A stretch of DNA of 64,000 nucleotides from Callaeas wilsoni (taxonomy: Eukaryota; Chordata; Aves; Passeriformes; Callaeidae), in the NCBI GenBank assembly GCA_013398955.1, contig VWPU01004991.1:62001-126000 (forward strand), read 5' to 3'. Below are positions 1-12,400 of the stretch, in pieces. The notes under the pieces were generated by a model, which saw only the letters and a program-made list of their open reading frames with translations, ran no database searches and was not told where the DNA came from. The stretch's first letter is position 1. Each line of letters starts with the position of its first letter. Position numbers and translations under genes: made by a program.

Positions 1-3000
1 TCTCTATACTTAGTAGCTGTAACTAATAGCAGCTCCAAAAGTTGGTATTCAGCTTGGATGATCATCCAGACCACACACAGCAACTTCGAGGCCAACTTAG
101 TGCTTTTGGTGTTGAAATACAGCAGAGGAATCAGATGGTTTTCTTTAAAGGCATTCAACAAATTTCCTGAGCACTTCAATGATCCCTTTTTTGTCTGAAA
201 ATACTACAGTGATAGAGATAGAAAAAGTGACAGTACTTAAGACAACCCTTCAGGATCTGGAAAAAGGCATTTTCCTATGAGAATGTGCTTTCACATCTCA
301 CATTATTTTTTGAAGGAGAAAAAAAAGCAACAATTAGATTATAATGTTCTAGACTGTTCTCTCATGGAAGCATCAGCATAGCTTCTGCTGAACTTCTTGG
401 GCTCATCTTTCTAGAAAATTATGTCTATTTTAGTATTTAGGTGATTAGGACTATCATGAGAGGTGACTAAGCACTAAAGAACATAACATCTTATGAAAAT
501 TAACTTGTGATAGCTTCCTCCTCATTACCTTTTTCATTCTGTTTTGTCAGAGCACAAGGCAAATGGCATGAATACATTTAATCACAATCCCTGCTCCTTG
601 AGGTTACTGGTGGTCAGGTGGCAATGAACATGAGGGCTTTACTAAACAGGCATAAAGAAAGAGCAAACAAGGGTCCTCATGAAAATTCTGCATTAGATTA
701 TTCATATCTCCTCCACAGTTTATTCCAAGATCACAACAAACCCAGCATATTTATGGTGTCTTTTATTTTATTAAAGGGTTTGGGATACACACTTAATAGT
801 GGCACTATCAATAGAATCCAGGGAAAGGCATTTGCATTGGAGCCAACTTAAGTGTCTTTCTGAAAGGTAGGAGGGTCTCTCATAAGGCCTGAATAACTCT
901 GCCAGCACAGGTGCTCTCAGCAATACCGGGGGTCATGATGCAAACCTAAACATTTATTTCCTTTTTCCTTCTTGAAGAAGGCTAAAATGATCTTTTTCTA
1001 AAGGGAACAAAAAGCATCACAACACATGAAGCATCTAGTTTACAAGATAGAAATTATCATAATGATTAGGAATAAGGAAGCTGGAAAAACAATATGATAA
1101 CAATAATTGCAGAAATGTATATGCAGTATAGCAAAGGCATCAAGAGAGCTGTTGCTAAACATAACCCTGAATAACACGGCTATGAATTATGTGAGCCAGT
1201 CCAGTGTCAGTGCATTTCAACTCTGTCATTGCTCAGGTACCTGCTAGAGCAGAATAGAACTGGCACATTATTCTCACCAGGTCTCAAAAAGCAAAACAAC
1301 TCATGACTCTCAAAAGCAAATTTGAATATTTTGGTGATTTTTCTCTTTTTTCTGCCAAGGATTTCTCCTTCCAATCGCTTTAGCTGCACAGCCAGATTCC
1401 AGAACACACAATCCAACTTGGTTCCAAAGTAAATGTTCTATTTTCAAAGAGAAGTATTCCATAGTCTTTAGAAACTACTTAAGGAACTGTTCACTCTTCT
1501 TACTATATGTTATTTTCACTAAGTAGTAAACATAAAACAGATTTCTGCTTTCTCTGAGTAGAGGTCAACATGTTATTTTGGTTACTTTGGTGTGATGCTG
1601 AAAACAGTTAGAGTTAAGCTAAAGTTTACTTAAATTGGTATTTCCAAGATAGGAGTTTGATCCTAATATTTTCTCTGTAGGAACTGCTTAAGCAGGAAGA
1701 TTTCATAATATGAATGAAAATTTCTACACAAAGGAGTTGATTATGTAAATAAGAGGTTTAAGATACAGTCCTCAAACTGTAACCACCTGGTCTCTCAGAA
1801 AGAAATACTTTGTAACTGATGACCTTCTAAATTTAGAGGACTTTTTTTATCTTTTAATAATCTCCAGTGCTTTAATGAGTAAAGTATAACAAATGACATT
1901 TTGGTTGCCATAGCAACATAATTTTTCTTATATGTTCCCAGGCTGACTGCCTTTTTCTTTTCTTTGTGCTTTGTTTTAGCAGGATAAAGGCTACTGCTAT
2001 AATAAATTCAACTTCATTATTCTCTATTACAAATAAATGAAAGAAAAAGGATATATGCTCTAATAATAGAATATGTTCGTACTTAATTACTGGGTGCCAT
2101 TATTTTTAAGGCGTAACGTTGCTGACAAACATAGTGGCTCACTGCTCCACAGAGTAATTAATAGTGTTGTTTATTGTACTATAAGTTTTTCTCTTTTGTC
2201 AGACACAATTTGTTAAGTAAATTAGATACTGAAATTCATATGGGTTTAAAAGATAGTGAATAATAAAGTATTAGCAAGGGTTTAATGATACTGAAATAAC
2301 TGGAGAGAAAAGTAGTAATCTGATGCAAACAGTTTCCATGGTAATGACTTAAATCTTTCAATACTGAAGGAAAAAATATCATAATTTAAAACCTACGTTC
2401 TTATGTATACATTTTTAAAACAGGCATGCATCAGCACTCCATTTCAGACAAAATCTTTCATCTTAAGATTTCCTGCAGTCCAAAGGATCAATGGACAGGC
2501 ATTTCTGTCACAGAAGATCTGTCACCTCTGCAAGAACCAACATGCTTTTGTTCTTCAGCAGAACCGAGATTGTTTTACTAAAATCTTTTAAATTTAAGAA
2601 AAAAAGATCCACTGTAGGAATTGATGCTGTCTATATTAAGCCTAATTACATGCCATCATCTAGCTATAAACAGGTGAATCTTTTCTTCACTGTTTTCCTC
2701 TCTGAATTTATTAACCCATCGAACCATGGCTGAGTCACATGAAATGCTTCTGCATCACAGAAATTTGTGTCCCTTGGAGTACTTCTCAATGGACCAAACT
2801 GATAGACAATGATCAATAATAAAAGAGATAAAGATTATAGACTCCAGCTTCCCAAAGTAGGTCTTAAGATGTCTTTTCCGATTAACAGAAAGGCAACACC
2901 TTCATTTGTTACTGTTTTTGAGAATAAATACACTCTTGACAAAATTTCTTTCCCATTTATGGCAAATTAATTTAAAACTTTAAAAATAAAAGTTTTAGTT

Positions 3001-3213
3001 TATAAATGGTTCTTTCTGTTTGTAAGGACTATAAACATACTGTTTACATCTTTCCTGTTTACGTCTTTTTTATCTCAGATAGGCTTTGATTTTTGTGTCG
3101 AAAGAAGTTTGTTGTTTCAGCGTCTGTGTAAAAAGAAATACCGCATGTTGATTTAGAAGATATTGATTATAAATACTTATGACCAGGAATATTCTGGCTG
3201 AAATTTTGTTTCC
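1..3213. other. AT-rich unique DNA, no gene seen
   Basis: No open frame here has coding character: the longest are under about 80 codons and have no recognisable domain or splice context. No full-length repeat is recognised. The stretch around 2110-2200 has TAATTA-type motifs in a low-repeat context and could be regulatory, but nothing proves it. The right end abuts the direct repeat AAAGG (3214-3218) that flanks the first LTR. It is best read as intergenic or intronic sequence. Confidence 0.6.
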
Positions 3214-3218
3214 AAAGG
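3214..3218. repeat. Left target-site duplication of LTR 1 (AAAGG)
   Basis: AAAGG directly precedes the TG of the LTR and is repeated exactly after its terminal CA at 3779-3783. This fixes both ends of the insertion. Confidence 0.88.
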
Positions 3219-3778
3219 TGTAGTGGGTTGACCCTGGGTAGGCGCCAAGTGCCTACTCAGTCGCTCTATCAGTCCCCTCTCCTGCTGGGACAGGGGAGCA
3301 TAAGCTGGAGCACTGACAGTAGGGTGGGATAAGGCAGTTTTATGACAATATGAAGGAAAAAGCAAAGCAAAGTCTGCGCGCGCGAGGGAAAAGGAAAAAT
3401 AAAGGATCAATCTCTACTTCCCATGGGCAGCGATGTCCAGACACCTCCCGGGAAGCAGGGCCTCAGCACGCGTAACGGCTGCTCCGGAGGACAGTCAATG
3501 AAAACAGACGAGTGTCCCCCCTTCCTCCTCTCTCCCTTAGCTTTTATAGCTGAGCTGACGTCACATGGTATGGAATATCCCTTTGGCTAATTTGGATCAG
3601 CTGGCCTGGTTGTATCCCCTCCCAGGACCTTGGCCACCCCCATCCTCTTCGATGGGGGAAGGAACATCAGAGGGACAGTGCTGCCTGGCAGTAGCCAAAA
3701 CACTGCCCTGTTATCAGCACCCATCCAGCTACCAATGCAAAGCACTGTCAGGGCTGTGAACTGATCAGACCCAATACA
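3219..3778 (-). mobile_element. Solo LTR of an avian endogenous retrovirus (ERVL-like)
   Basis: A 560-bp long terminal repeat on the minus strand. On the plus strand it opens with TGTAGTGGG and closes with CCCAATACA, giving imperfect inverted ends of the TG...CA type. It is flanked by a perfect 5-bp duplication, AAAGG at 3214-3218 and 3779-3783. On the minus strand a cAMP-response-type palindrome TGACGTCA (3556-3563) lies just upstream of a TATA box GCTATAAAAG (3541-3550). A possible CATAAA poly(A) signal is at 3338-3343. The sequence resembles the common avian LTRs that end near a GGGTTAACCC-like motif. A 5-bp duplication is typical of ERVL-class insertions. No internal gag/pol/env or second LTR is present, so this is a recombination product (solo LTR). 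Open frames inside it are fortuitous. Confidence 0.9.
3541..3563 (-). promoter_or_regulatory. CRE plus TATA box of LTR 1 U3 promoter
   Basis: Read on the minus strand, TGACGTCA (3556-3563) is followed 5 bases later by GCTATAAAAG (3550 to 3541). This is the ordinary arrangement of a retroviral U3 core promoter. Transcription, if any, would run leftwards from roughly 3515-3520. Activity is not shown. Confidence 0.7.
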
Positions 3779-3783
3779 AAAGG

Positions 3784-5824
3784 CTATATGAAGAAAGACA
3801 TTTTTCTTTTGACTAGAGAGAGAAAATTCCATCTAATGACTTAAAAAATGTATACATGTTCTCTTGGCTTTTTACAACACCCTGTGTTCCTCACACAGAG
3901 GGCATGGCAACACTTTATTCCCTTACTTTGTAGTTTATTTTTGAAGAACAAAGCCACCGAGACTCTTAAGTTTCTCTAGGGAATCTCTAATTATTCATTT
4001 GAAGAAATGGCAATTCTCGTTATAATTATGTGCCCATATAAATAAGAGAAAGCACCTAAAATCCTTAATAATCTATTTTCTTTGGTCAGCAAATTAATTT
4101 GTGATCCTTTCTATTAAAAAAAATTAAAAATTATATTCATGGAGTTATTCTAAGTCTACGCCGAGACCAACTACCCACCACAACAGAAACCTCACAATGG
4201 ACTAGGAACACCACAAATGAAACATTTAAGTTGCTGTTTATAGACTTAGATTACAACTGGGTTTACATTATGACCTGACCTGAAACCAAAAGCCTGTGAG
4301 CTTCTACAGACTGCATATCAAGGAAAACCAAATTCTTTGTAATGGTATTTTTCAAATACTTTTAAATGCTAGAAACATGGAGAACTGTGAATGCGATTTT
4401 GAACAAATCAATTGTTTGTTCACTTTAGTTAATGATAGTGATATCTGTTGAAAGTACAACTACAAATATAGGAGTGTAGATTTGGGGAGGGAGGGGTTCT
4501 AACTAATCTCCAGATCAAAAGCAGAGTCAAATTTGTATTGAAATTATACTTCAGGTTATTGAAAGTGAAGATCACGAGTCGGAAAGAATTAGACTGAGCT
4601 CATTCTGTAATTAAATTTATCACTGACATAATTTACATTGCAATGCTCTTCAGTGTAAATTATCTAAGACTTATATTATTACGGAGATGTTGTTTTCTTA
4701 TGAAGAATCCTTTTTGAAAAAATGAATTTTTTCAGTCGTGTATAACAGCATTAAAACATATTTATAAAATAGATGCCTTTATAAAATAGATTAAATGAAT
4801 AAAAAGGTTTTCTTTTGCATACAGTGATTTGTAGAAAGGCACTTCAGTGTGGAGGTTAAAGATCAGAGAAAGAAAAGAACACGGTCATCATTTTGTTAGA
4901 GGAACCCTCCTTCTCCAGCCTCTGTAATATTCAGTTTTACTCCTTTTCAAGCCCTACCTTAATGAACAAGATTACATGGTAGAAAGGGAGTGAAAACAGA
5001 AATCTATTGATATTCTAGGATGCCTTCTATACCTCATGTGCAAGTATTTACTGCAAGTGCTATATTGGCACAATATTGAGGGGGTCTATTGTAGATCAGT
5101 GTCTTTCATGTACCATATCAGGAAGTCTCACCCACACAGAATTCAGTCAAATAGCCAAATTTGTGCAGAAATAATGAAAATAATCCAAATTTGCAGACAA
5201 ATGCTCCTGTAATTGCCAAGAACAAAAGGATCACAACCGTTTTTGATGCCTGTTTGACTTGTGACATGTACAAAAGCATCATAGAAGTACATGCACTTTT
5301 AAAAAAATGCCATTTTTTCTATCTACAGTTTAGAATGGTACTAGAGAGTTTGTTGGGGACACAGCTGATTTCTGCCAGGAAATTCACAAGAGAAGGTTTT
5401 AGCATCTATGTTATTAAAACCAAACAGATTCTTTTCTTCTTCTACATATTCTTGTAATTCTGTACATCTATACCACACACATACTTTTTGCAACAATGAA
5501 ATGTCTGCCGCTGAGAACTCAGCAAATGTCAGCTGCTGCATTGTACGTCCTCAGCTAGGAGCAATGGAAGCAAATGTTCACATGTGCTGACTTTATTCAG
5601 CCACTGTAACCCACTGAGTTAAGTGTGGAAAGCTGGATTGGCTAAGTATTTCCCTGCGATGACCCTTCAAGGCAGTTTAGTGTAATAAAACCTACTAGAA
5701 GAAGGTAATTCTGTCTTGGTTCATACACAGAAAAAGCCTCCTCTTGAGGACAGAGAGAACAAACTTCTCTAAGTTTGACTGCATGAAATGAGACACACTT
5801 TTGGCAGAATTAGCATTGAAAAAG
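3784..5824. other. AT-rich unique DNA between two LTRs
   Basis: No gene or recognisable repeat is seen. A small tandem duplication (TTTATAAAATAGAT at 4761-4774 and 4778-4791, period 17) is the only local structure noted. Its right end supplies the GGAGG duplication (5825-5829) of the next LTR. Confidence 0.6.
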
Positions 5825-5897
5825 GGAGGTGTTGCGAATGGAAGTGAGTGTTTTAGCTGTCTGCCTTTTGCCCAGGCCTCTGGCGGCAGGCAGTAGC

Positions 5898-5903
5898 TTT
5901 ATT
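5898..5903 (-). terminator. Poly(A) signal AATAAA of LTR 2
   Basis: The minus strand reads CCAATAAAGC here, about 70 bases before the LTR's 3' end. That is the expected place for the R/U5 polyadenylation signal. Confidence 0.65.
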
Positions 5904-6308
5904 GGTGCGGCCAGCACCTCAAGACCCGCTTTCGCTCGCAAGTTCTCTAATAATGGCTGATTCAGTCTATTATAGAATGAGTTATTTATTTAATAGACAC
6001 AAAACCAACAGACATAAGACTTAAAACAAACTATATACTACACAGGAATTAGAATAAAAAGAAGCTACTAGTAGATATATACAGCGTAAGGTTAAACGTA
6101 CCATTCATTTTACAGCTAGCGAAAAATAATATAACTTGGGATCCAATGTATCTTACCATCCAGTTGTTGGTGGGGCACACATCGAGATCCTTTCCCGCAA
6201 TTCCCAGGAAAGTAACCGTGGAATCTGCGTCCAAACTCCAGGGAGAAGTCCCCCACACTCTCAGGGTGTGTGTGTAGAAGGCTTCTGCCTCCATGAAAAC
6301 TCATGTAT

Positions 6309-6317
6309 CTTTTATAG
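6309..6317 (-). promoter_or_regulatory. TATA box of LTR 2
   Basis: The minus strand reads CTATAAAAG about 210 bases from the U3 end of the LTR. It is a standard retroviral core promoter position. Confidence 0.65.
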
Positions 6318-6529
6318 TTTGTAAAACAGTGTCTCTCAGTCAAGAATCTCTCTGTTATCTCTTTCCACTTCTGCTCTCCAGACTAAGATGTTGATTCTTA
6401 GCTGATGCTTGAGCCCTTTTGGCACCAGAGATGATCCCTTGCTGGGCCTTTCAGCCCCTGGGTTATCTCTTCCATATCTGCACCAACTGTCTGTGGTAGA
6501 GAGGGGAGGATAAGGCTTGCCACAGGAGG

Positions 6530-9329
6530 GAAATGGGGCTGAATTTGATAAACAAATACAGATATAAACTTCTTGATGATATAAGTAGACAAGTTATTCC
6601 AAATTTAGATAGCAAAGGAACAAAGACCTTAGATGCTAAAATAATAGGTCCCATGTCTGATATTTATTTACGAGCCAGACCCTGCCACTGTGTGAAAAAG
6701 AAATGAGCTGTTCTTCCCTCATTCAAGCATCATATCAGCTTCTGCATTCTGATGCACTTAGGTTCACGGGGAAACATTGGATCACTTAGTTTCACCATAA
6801 ATGATCACTTAGTGTATGTAGTCCAATGTCTTGGGGTGATTCATCCAGTTTACAAAGTCTAATATTTTTAATCAAGCTAGATTTTCACTAGACAAAATTT
6901 GAGGTAAACATCTGGTACACCTGTGACAGTATTAGTGATATTTGATTGGTATTATGTTACAAAACAAACATACTTATCACCAAAAAAGACACACCAACAG
7001 GTTCTTTCATTTACTACAATGTTGATTATATTTCTTATGACTCAGAGGCTTGTGTTTTTGTATTCTTAGCAGATTTTGAGGGAAAATCAGCAGAAAAAAA
7101 CCTGAGGTACTCTCAAGAAATGATATCCAAATGATCATAAGAAGTATGCTATATATTTTACAGAAAAGTTGGAAAGTGAAAGCAAAACCAGCATTAGAAA
7201 TTTATCAGTCTAATCAAGAAGGAAATTCCTGTCTGACTCTAAATTAAGTGAACAATATAATCCTGAGCATATAAGCAAGGCAAATGAATCAGACACTCTA
7301 GAGAGATTTTCATATGATATCTTAAAACTCATCTACCATAACATTGTATTTCCTTCTCTGACTTGCTGAGTAGCTCTGACTGGCTAATGCTTCACACCAA
7401 GATACAACAATATCATCAATACAACTTCATTTATTTCATCCTAGTTGCTATCCCATATCTCACAGCCACCACTCATGGCTCTCCAGTGAAAATCACTAAT
7501 GTAATATATATTTGCTCTGCTCATTCATATTTGGTTAAAAAAAACATAAAAAAGATAACTTTGAAAAACAAAACTTTGTAGAATTTTACTTTTTTTCTTT
7601 ACTTCCATTCTATCTTTACAGTAAACCAGGACATAACCTATTAAGAAAAAAAAAGCCTGAAAAAGTCCCAGAAACAAACACCTTATTTGGTACTCTAATT
7701 TTAAACTCTACAGAAATGCCATTGCATGCCCTTACCCCTGTTTGATAAACGTGATATTATGTCCTTCACATACGCCAGGCACACACAAAAAACATGTCTG
7801 TAGTGACTATACACAGATCCATTGTGACCTGTATTGCATGTACCTTACATGTGTGTAGGTTATGGAATGGAAATGACCAAAATAAATTTCATCTTTTTTT
7901 TTTTTGGTGCCCCAAACTTGAAGGTCGATTTTTTTTGACCCAAAAGCTATAAATTTGTGGGATTCAGATATTTATCTTCCTTAGAGCATATAAAACTGGC
8001 CAGAGACTAATTAAAATGCACTGAAAGACAGACTTAAATCTTGGGTTTCTATCCTTTTGCTACTTACTGTTTTCTTAAAAAATTTTTCATCTTCTCTGTT
8101 TTATTTCTCTAATTTCTCCGCTGTCTTCATCACCTAAAAGAAACAGGAGGTAAAAGGTGCCTGATGTGAACAGAGATTTGTCAATCTAGTAATTTTTCAG
8201 TAACTAATCATTGTTTTAATAACATTTAAGTGATTGTTCTTTCCATTGCTACAATATTTCTCCATTATATTTAATGCACTGGTTTAATAAAACTAAGTTG
8301 TCTCTAGGATGAATTTAACATTCTCACACATACAGTATATTGTTCTAATGATAAATGATAGTTCCTTTTTCTCCAGCAGTTGTTCATTATGTTGATTCAT
8401 TCAACAGGAAAGGACAGTTGTCAATGGATTCTTTGGTGACAAGCAGTGGTTAAATCACCTTTGATTAGATATATTGGTTTTAAATATTTATTCCTGTTAC
8501 ATAATGCATTACAGGTCAATTATTCAAGCTACTCTTACTGAATAATGTTATGACTGTAACACTCCTGTTTTGATAAATAAATTGCCTGAAAAGCAGCCTT
8601 GTTTAGCCCCTATTTCTTATATATCTGTATGTAATCAATAAGTTGATTGAGAGTTGTTAACCAAAAGCTGTGAAATACTTCGCTGAATGCATATTAAGCA
8701 ACGTAGCATTCAGCACTTCAGATGTGCTTGGTTACTCTGGTTATGCATCTTCATTTTGGATACTTGGAAAAAGTGAATACCGAATGATGAATATCAAGTA
8801 TTACATTTCAGAGATAAATTCTCAGGTGAAAGGAGACATCAAAAACTCAAAGTCTATAGTTTCATTGTAAGTATTTTTCTAGACCTTATCCAAACACTTC
8901 TCAGTAACAATTTATTATTATAAAATGAAACAAAATATTATTTAATTTAGGAGTTTTCCTTATAAATATTCACTCAGCAGTTCTTACCCTTCATTGCAAC
9001 TCAGAATTTGTACCTCTAATGTCAAATTAAAACTGCTTAGGTATAAAGTGTAGGTTTATCTCAAACTTGTCCATATTTAGTATTTCTATCACACTGAAGA
9101 GTTGAACTTTTCTATGTTGGAGCTCAGTCTCTTTTATGAACATAGTATTTCAAATACTTTTCTCCACCTCATCATAAAGTGTACTGTGTTCATACATTCT
9201 TCATACTGTGTTCATACATGTGCATACACACAAAATATGTTCATGTATTATGACTTCTGTATTTGAGCCTGGTGAAGATGCGATAAATCCAGATTACTTT
9301 GCTTCAAAGTAATTGTTTCCTCTTTCCTG
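6530..9329. other. AT-rich unique DNA; possible conserved block near 8.36-8.62 kb
   Basis: No gene is recognised. Open frames are short and lack homology I can name. The stretch 8360-8620 contains several motif-like words in a low-repeat setting (CCTTTGATT, TAAATATTTATT, AATAATGTTATG), which is the texture of vertebrate conserved non-coding elements. This is only an impression. A 16-bp duplication with period 22 lies at 9182-9219, and a 9-bp-stem hairpin at 9293-9313. Confidence 0.5.
9182..9219. repeat. Two-copy short tandem duplication
   Basis: The 16-base word TACTGTGTTCATACAT occurs at 9182-9197 and again at 9204-9219, a period of 22 bases. It is a local slippage or duplication product with no further inference. 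Confidence 0.75.
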
Positions 9330-9413
9330 GTTCAGGAAAAGTTTGGGATAACATTAAGTCACACCTTCCCGCCCACTGTAAAAATTAACCCTGTCCTGGC
9401 TGAAACTAGGACA
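9330..9413 (-). mobile_element. Decayed fragment of an avian ERV LTR (U3 start)
   Basis: The minus strand from 9413 begins TGTCCTAGTTTCAGCC, then runs through AGGACAGGGTTAATTTTTAC and a GTGGGCGGGAAGG segment. This resembles the start of a widespread avian LTR that opens with a TGTCCTGGTTTCAGC-like sequence and GGTTAATTTT. Only the start is recognisable. The left limit is a guess and I found no target-site duplication, so the element is truncated or too eroded to bound. The call relies on recalled resemblance. Confidence 0.5.
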
Positions 9414-12400
9414 GCTATGTATGTACATTTAAGTTGCCTGAATTTCTATATATTGGAGGAGCACAAAGGGACACTATGGCTATAAAAAGTTCTCCATGAC
9501 AACTCAAGAACAGAAAATTAAAAAGGTTCAGATATGGCATGTTAGTACTGCAAAATGGGCATCCTGTTGATTGAAGTTGTATGTGAAACTTTTTGATGGC
9601 ATCATGCAGCAGAGGAAGTCACTTCTTTTAATCTTGGAAAGATTGCTAGGGGCTAAATCAAGTAACTTAAAAGTTTCTATCTATAGTTGTCTTGCTACTA
9701 CAGTTTTTCCATGACTCAGTCTTGCCCTGATGGTGCTGGAGGGCAGATGTCGAAGTAGAACAGGTGTGGGTGGGAGATATGAACTTAGAATAAGAATAAT
9801 TTACAATTTTATTACTTCTTTTTCAGCCTTTACATGTTTAGTTCCTTGAAATATGAGTAAAAGTGATAAGAGATTAAAGTGATGCATTGGAGAATCTAAA
9901 CTCTGGACAAAAAAATCCTCTGGTAATTCTTTCCTACGATATGGATAGCTTTATCTAGGAGAAGAGAGGGAGGGAGGGAGGAAGGAAGGAAGGTTGGTTA
10001 TAGTAATCTAATTTATATCAGAAATGAGGAGGTGAAACAAGAAGAAAAACAAAAAAATCAAGTCTAGACAGATGGTGGTAAAGACAGGCAAAGTGAGTGG
10101 TTCAAAGCATGTTTTCCTAGAACACAGTGGTACATATATACAACCTCATTAAAGATGACTTAAGCATCAGATTATGGTTTTCAATGCTGTTGGTGAGACA
10201 ATTATTGCTGAAAGAGCGAATAAGTAGCTTCTGTTCCCAGCTCTGCCTTGCACTGAATGCATCAGGAAAAATTACTATGCTGCTTCTTTTCCTGCTAAAA
10301 ACTGGATCAGAATTAGATGATAAAGATTTCATTTGCATATTTAAAACAATGAATAGATACTCTACAAGGTTTAGGCTGAACTAAAGACCCATATTTTAAA
10401 TTCAAAAGTTATATTTTTTTAGCCCGTGGTTGTGCCACGAAGATAGTAATATGTCCTCTTAGTTTCAGGCAGTGAACATAATAGCACTGCAGAATGTTTT
10501 TTATTAAAATATAGATCGATCTTCTTGGTTTAATTTCTCTAGAACTAAGTTAAACTGATTTGACTCTCATCCTTTAGGAATCACCTTAATCGAATTCACA
10601 TAGTCCAAAAAAACATTTTGTCAAACAACTTTATCCTCCTTGTCCAAATATATAATCCAAAAACCCAAGGGTAGTGTACATTACTAAAGATTCATTTTTC
10701 CTAACACTGTTATCTTCTTGATTAATCAAGGTAAAAAAATCCCCCAAAATATTTTATTCAACTATCTTCTCTCAAATAATTTAAAGATACAAAAAAAACT
10801 GTAATAAGAAAAATTCCTAACTCATTTTCTGACAGTAATATTAGCTGAAATCATATGTCAAGGAAAATTTCTGCCTTTCACAGGCACAAAGATTTTTGCG
10901 TAATGAAATAAATATCATTAAAGTATATGCAATACTTAAATCACATGTATGTCAAACAGTGGTTGTTTTCTGCATGCACGCTTAATTCAGTCTAGTCTGC
11001 AGATCTGCCACTTGTGCTTCCTGTTAGTTCATAAGGCTGTCAGCAGCAGAGACTAAAAGCGAACATGATCTAGCAAACTCTTTTGTGTCATAAACATTGC
11101 TCTAACATTCTGAAATGGCTTTGGTCCAAATTACCTAACCTTGTTGTCCACATTTTCCCTTGACCCTAATGGGACTAGTAATATTTGGGCACTTATATGA
11201 CAGAATGAGTTAGCTACAACTATTATACAATTATCTTCTTGTCAACAGGAGCATGTGGGCTGGAGCAAAGCTTGTGTCCATGCCTCCTGAGTCATCACTG
11301 CCTGAAGAGGATCCCCGGTTATCTGCAGAGTACACCGTGGAGTTCACTCCACACCATGCCAGACTATGGATCCCATACCTTCAACTGAACAGGCACATCT
11401 ATATGGTGTCCACACTTAAACAGCAAGAGCTTTCTCTGACTCCATCAAAAAAGCATAGTCTTCATAAGCAAGGTTATTCCAGCATGTAGCTACACTATTG
11501 ATTCCAGGGTGAGTTTGCTTGAGGTACTTCGAACAGTGGTCTGCCAAGTAACACAAAGCTCTCCTCTGCCAGCTAAAATTTCTGTTATGATTTACGATTT
11601 CTGAACCCTGTGCAGCTCCTGAGAGCGACAGAATGATGTATCAGAATCTTAAATATGGGTTCGGTAATGCATCACATGAGCTCAAAGATCACAACTGAAT
11701 TCAGTGCAAGCAGACTTTGGTTTAATTGATAAGAAAGGGAACGTAGACATGGATTCAATATGAGAGTGGTGTCAGCTAAAATATCTCCTCCTAGTGCACC
11801 TCTCTTTTCTCCTAAGGAATTTCAGACACATAATTAGTGGAAAATATCAATTGTTGAAATTGTTTGTTCCTTTAATGTTTTTATTCCCCATGCCTATCTG
11901 TCAGATCTTTCCACACTTAACAAGAATAACAGTATTGCATATTTAATACGGAGGGCTACTTGATGGGAATAAAATTGCCTCTCAGAGGGGTTTACTTCAC
12001 CAAATCCCTGTAGACTATTAAATCTTCCAGTTCTCTGAAGCCCTTCAGAACAATAATCAAAGAAAAGCAAGCACAGACAGGATATGGGGAGTGAGGATCA
12101 TTTTTTGTTTGTCTTGACTTGTTTTCCGTTTATAGTGAGAGATTACTGAGCCAGAAAAAGCTATTAGGACCCAAACAGGGAGGTCTCATGCCTCCTACTT
12201 ACTCGGTGGGGCCATGACTGTATCTCATTCATATTCTAGTGGATTGGCCTTTTGTGGCCTGCTGAAAAGCCATAAAGGCAATGACAGCAAGAATGACTGC
12301 ATTGCAAGTGCACCCTTTCTCATTTCCATCTCGCCTCTCCTCTGAAACTGACATTATTAGAAAGTCAAATGCAATGGCTGCAGGGGTTCCTGCTTTTTTT

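Larger units (their letters stand above)
5830..6524 (-). mobile_element. Solo LTR of a second endogenous retrovirus family
   Basis: A 695-bp LTR on the minus strand. Plus-strand ends are TGTTGCG... and ...GCCACA, so the inverted ends match at 5 of 6 bases. It is flanked by a perfect 5-bp duplication, GGAGG at 5825-5829 and 6525-6529. The minus-strand U3 of about 210 bp leads to a TATA box CTATAAAAG (6309-6317). A canonical AATAAA (plus-strand TTTATT at 5898-5903) sits about 410 bases downstream of it, so the inferred R region is unusually long and U5 is short. It shares no obvious sequence with the LTR at 3219-3778. No internal region survives. The class is uncertain: a 5-bp duplication favours ERVL-like integration, but I could not name the family. 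The short open frames on both strands inside it are not counted as genes. Confidence 0.85.

Noticed and set aside
6049..6343. Overlapping 75-81 codon frames
   Set aside because: They lie wholly inside LTR 2 and have no retroviral protein character.
6798..6812. AATGATCACTTAG also found at 46.2 kb
   Set aside because: A 13-base coincidence between unrelated contexts, with no surrounding similarity.
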